Assembly: GCA_001936135.1 (NCBI GenBank) | Contig: CP012809.1 | Location: forward strand, 2,219,501-2,283,500 | From: Saccharomycopsis fibuligera x Saccharomycopsis cf. fibuligera | Taxonomy: Eukaryota > Ascomycota > Saccharomycetes > Ascoideales > Saccharomycopsidaceae | Direction of reading: 5' to 3' | Length of the DNA stretch: 64,000 nt | Shown: in pieces, positions 62,590 through 64,000 of the stretch | How the letters are laid out: each line of letters starts with the position of its first letter | Position numbering within the stretch: position 1 is the first letter of the stretch | Translations under genes and position numbers: made by a program | The notes under the pieces: model-generated | The model's input: the letters and a program-made list of their open reading frames with translations, nothing else | What the model was told of the DNA's origin: nothing | Database searches by the model: none

Positions 62590-64000
62590 ATGTCTTCAGA
62601 AACTGCATCTAAGAGAAACCTCAGTCAGATCCAACCTGTGCAAACTAAGCGCCAGGAAATGGATGAGGAAGCTAAAAAGATGTCTAAACCAGGACGCAAG
62701 CCAATAAATTCAGAACCAAAAAACAAACGTACTGCCCAGAATCGTGCTGCTCAACGAGCTTTCAGAGAACGTAAAGAGAAAAAAATGAAGGAGTTGGAAG
62801 ATAAAGTTAAAGAACTTGAAAATGAAAAGAAAGCTGCTAATACTGAATCCGAATTTTTGAGGATGCAAGTGGAGATGCTCAGTAATGAGTTGACCAAATA
62901 TAGAGGGTCTACTTTCAACGTCAGCTCACTAAAACTTGACAAAGGTTTGCTCAACAACTACAAGAATAACAAAAGAACAGGCGGCAACAACAACAATACT
63001 AGCAACGACAGTAGTCAAAGTCCAAATGGTAGTAGTAGCAGTATTGCTGAGTCTACCAATAGTGGCGCTAGCGAAGCTCAGACTCCGTTGACCAGCAGTT
63101 CGAATACTCCGGATAATAGCAAAAATACTAAACATACATTTGAATTTCCCGAATTTCCATGGAGCAACTTGAAGATGAATCTCAGCAACAGCAAGCATAG
63201 TACTAGTTATAGTGAAAGCTCTAATTCCTACAAAGGCGACAGTTCATTATCACCAGGACCGGATGCCGCTTCATCCACAGATTCGCCTTCGGACCAAAGT
63301 AACAATAACAACAACAATAATAGCAAGCTCAGTATCAACGCTGTCGCTTCAGCTGCTGCTACAAATAGTAATAGGGAAAAGGAAAGAAACTACAATTTCG
63401 ACAAAAATTTTGATGAAAGTAATTTTTGCAGTAGCCTCGGATTGGCCTGCGGTACAAGAGACAAACCAATGCCCCAATTTCCTCATGAACAACAAAAAGA
63501 TAATTCTTTGGCCTTGACTAATAGTGGAGCTGCTAAACCAAGATCGCAGAAAAACTCTTTTGCTTCATCAGGCGGCAGTTTCTCTAATTACATGTTACCA
63601 AATAATATTAAGAACAATAGTATTGCCGGTAACAATTCTGAAGGTGCTACTCCAAATGACTTTTTAGCATTCTTCAACAGCAATATTAATAACAATACTA
63701 ATAATAACATGAATGCTAGTAATGAAGGTTCATATGATCCTAATTTGGCATTTAGTCTAAATGAACCAAGTAGTAACAAGCTTCTTGATGATTTAGATTT
63801 CTTGAAGGATCCAAGCAGCAACATGCATAGAGAATCAAACAATATCAATAATGATTTGAACTTGTTTGATGGATTAGGTGCAGAAAATGAATTGAACCTT
63901 GATAATTTCAACCCAATTAATGAATTAACGACAGATGAGTTATCTTACGATCCATTCAAATTCAACAATAACAATAGCAATAGAAATACTCCAGGAATGG
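62590..64000 (+). CDS. CAP1: CAP1 (YAP1): oxidative-stress bZIP transcription factor, 5' part
   Basis: The open frame from ATG 62590 (MSSETASKRNLSQ) runs off the right edge with 470 codons present. The basic region (about 43-66) has NRAAQRAFRERKEKK with the Gln and Phe typical of fungal AP-1 factors, followed by a leucine zipper to about residue 105. Long Asn/Ser-rich runs follow. A Cys-rich patch FCSSLGLACGT (about 280-290) corresponds to the N-terminal redox domain of Yap1/Cap1, which pairs with a C-terminal Cys domain that would lie beyond the window. Oxidation hides the nuclear export signal so the factor stays nuclear and induces antioxidant and efflux genes. There is no intron. Its upstream region holds Yap-type sites. 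Confidence 0.93.
   Translation, partial: MSSETASKRNLSQIQPVQTKRQEMDEEAKKMSKPGRKPINSEPKNKRTAQNRAAQRAFRERKEKKMKELEDKVKELENEKKAANTESEFLRMQVEMLSNELTKYRGSTFNVSSLKLDKGLLNNYKNNKRTGGNNNNTSNDSSQSPNGSSSSIAESTNSGASEAQTPLTSSSNTPDNSKNTKHTFEFPEFPWSNLKMNLSNSKHSTSYSESSNSYKGDSSLSPGPDAASSTDSPSDQSNNNNNNNSKLSINAVASAAATNSNREKERNYNFDKNFDESNFCSSLGLACGTRDKPMPQFPHEQQKDNSLALTNSGAAKPRSQKNSFASSGGSFSNYMLPNNIKNNSIAGNNSEGATPNDFLAFFNSNINNNTNNNMNASNEGSYDPNLAFSLNEPSSNKLLDDLDFLKDPSSNMHRESNNINNDLNLFDGLGAENELNLDNFNPINELTTDELSYDPFKFNNNNSNRNTPGM

Overview
The window is nuclear DNA of a budding yeast, most likely a CTG-clade species (Debaryomycetaceae, in the Candida/Lodderomyces group). The grounds are an AT-rich genome with long A/T runs, short 5'-proximal introns with TACTAAC branch sites, an AP-1 factor of the CAP1 type, no CTG codon in ERG6, and CTG codons elsewhere at positions where the family has polar residues. 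The species cannot be fixed from sequence alone. I recognise 25 protein genes (two cut by the window edges) and one tRNA. I saw no rRNA, CRISPR, intact transposon or LTR element.

Left part (1-18.6 kb): the 3' end of PBY1; RXT2 (Rpd3L subunit, three exons); POL30 (PCNA); MAK3 (NatC acetyltransferase, two exons); ATG11 (selective autophagy scaffold, two exons); the divergent mitochondrial-translation pair MSF1/MRPL16; RFC5 (clamp loader); TAH18 (diflavin reductase with a polyglycine insert); and an unrecognised secreted, very acidic, probably GPI-anchored protein with twin CxCDCxC motifs.

Middle part (19-42.5 kb): DIP5 (acidic amino-acid permease); a 3.2 kb non-coding stretch; MMS21 (SUMO ligase); RSC58 (chromatin remodeller, two exons); POM152 (nuclear pore); PRP17 (splicing); the proteasome neighbours RPT5 and SEM1 (SEM1 is 86 aa in three exons and is not visible as a single ORF); COX10 (heme O synthase); UBC4 (two exons, with a 335-nt GC-rich intron); and MSW1 (mitochondrial TrpRS).

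Right part (42.5-64 kb) is gene-poor: ALD5-type mitochondrial aldehyde dehydrogenase behind a 4.1 kb upstream region; HMO1 (HMG-box protein, two exons, 328-nt intron); an intron-containing tRNA-Arg(ACG); AMS1 (alpha-mannosidase); ERG6 (sterol methyltransferase); and the 5' part of CAP1/YAP1.

Functional links: POL30, RFC5 and MMS21 all serve DNA replication or repair and each has an ACGCGT (MCB) box upstream. RPT5 and SEM1 both belong to the 19S proteasome. MSF1 and MRPL16 share a promoter region. ERG6 and CAP1, both tied to sterol or drug response, lie in tandem. Nine spliceosomal introns were reconstructed in seven genes. Several of these genes have an apparent start in an uncorrected ORF reading that is really intron sequence or a TTG codon. 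Exon coordinates are given in each entry.
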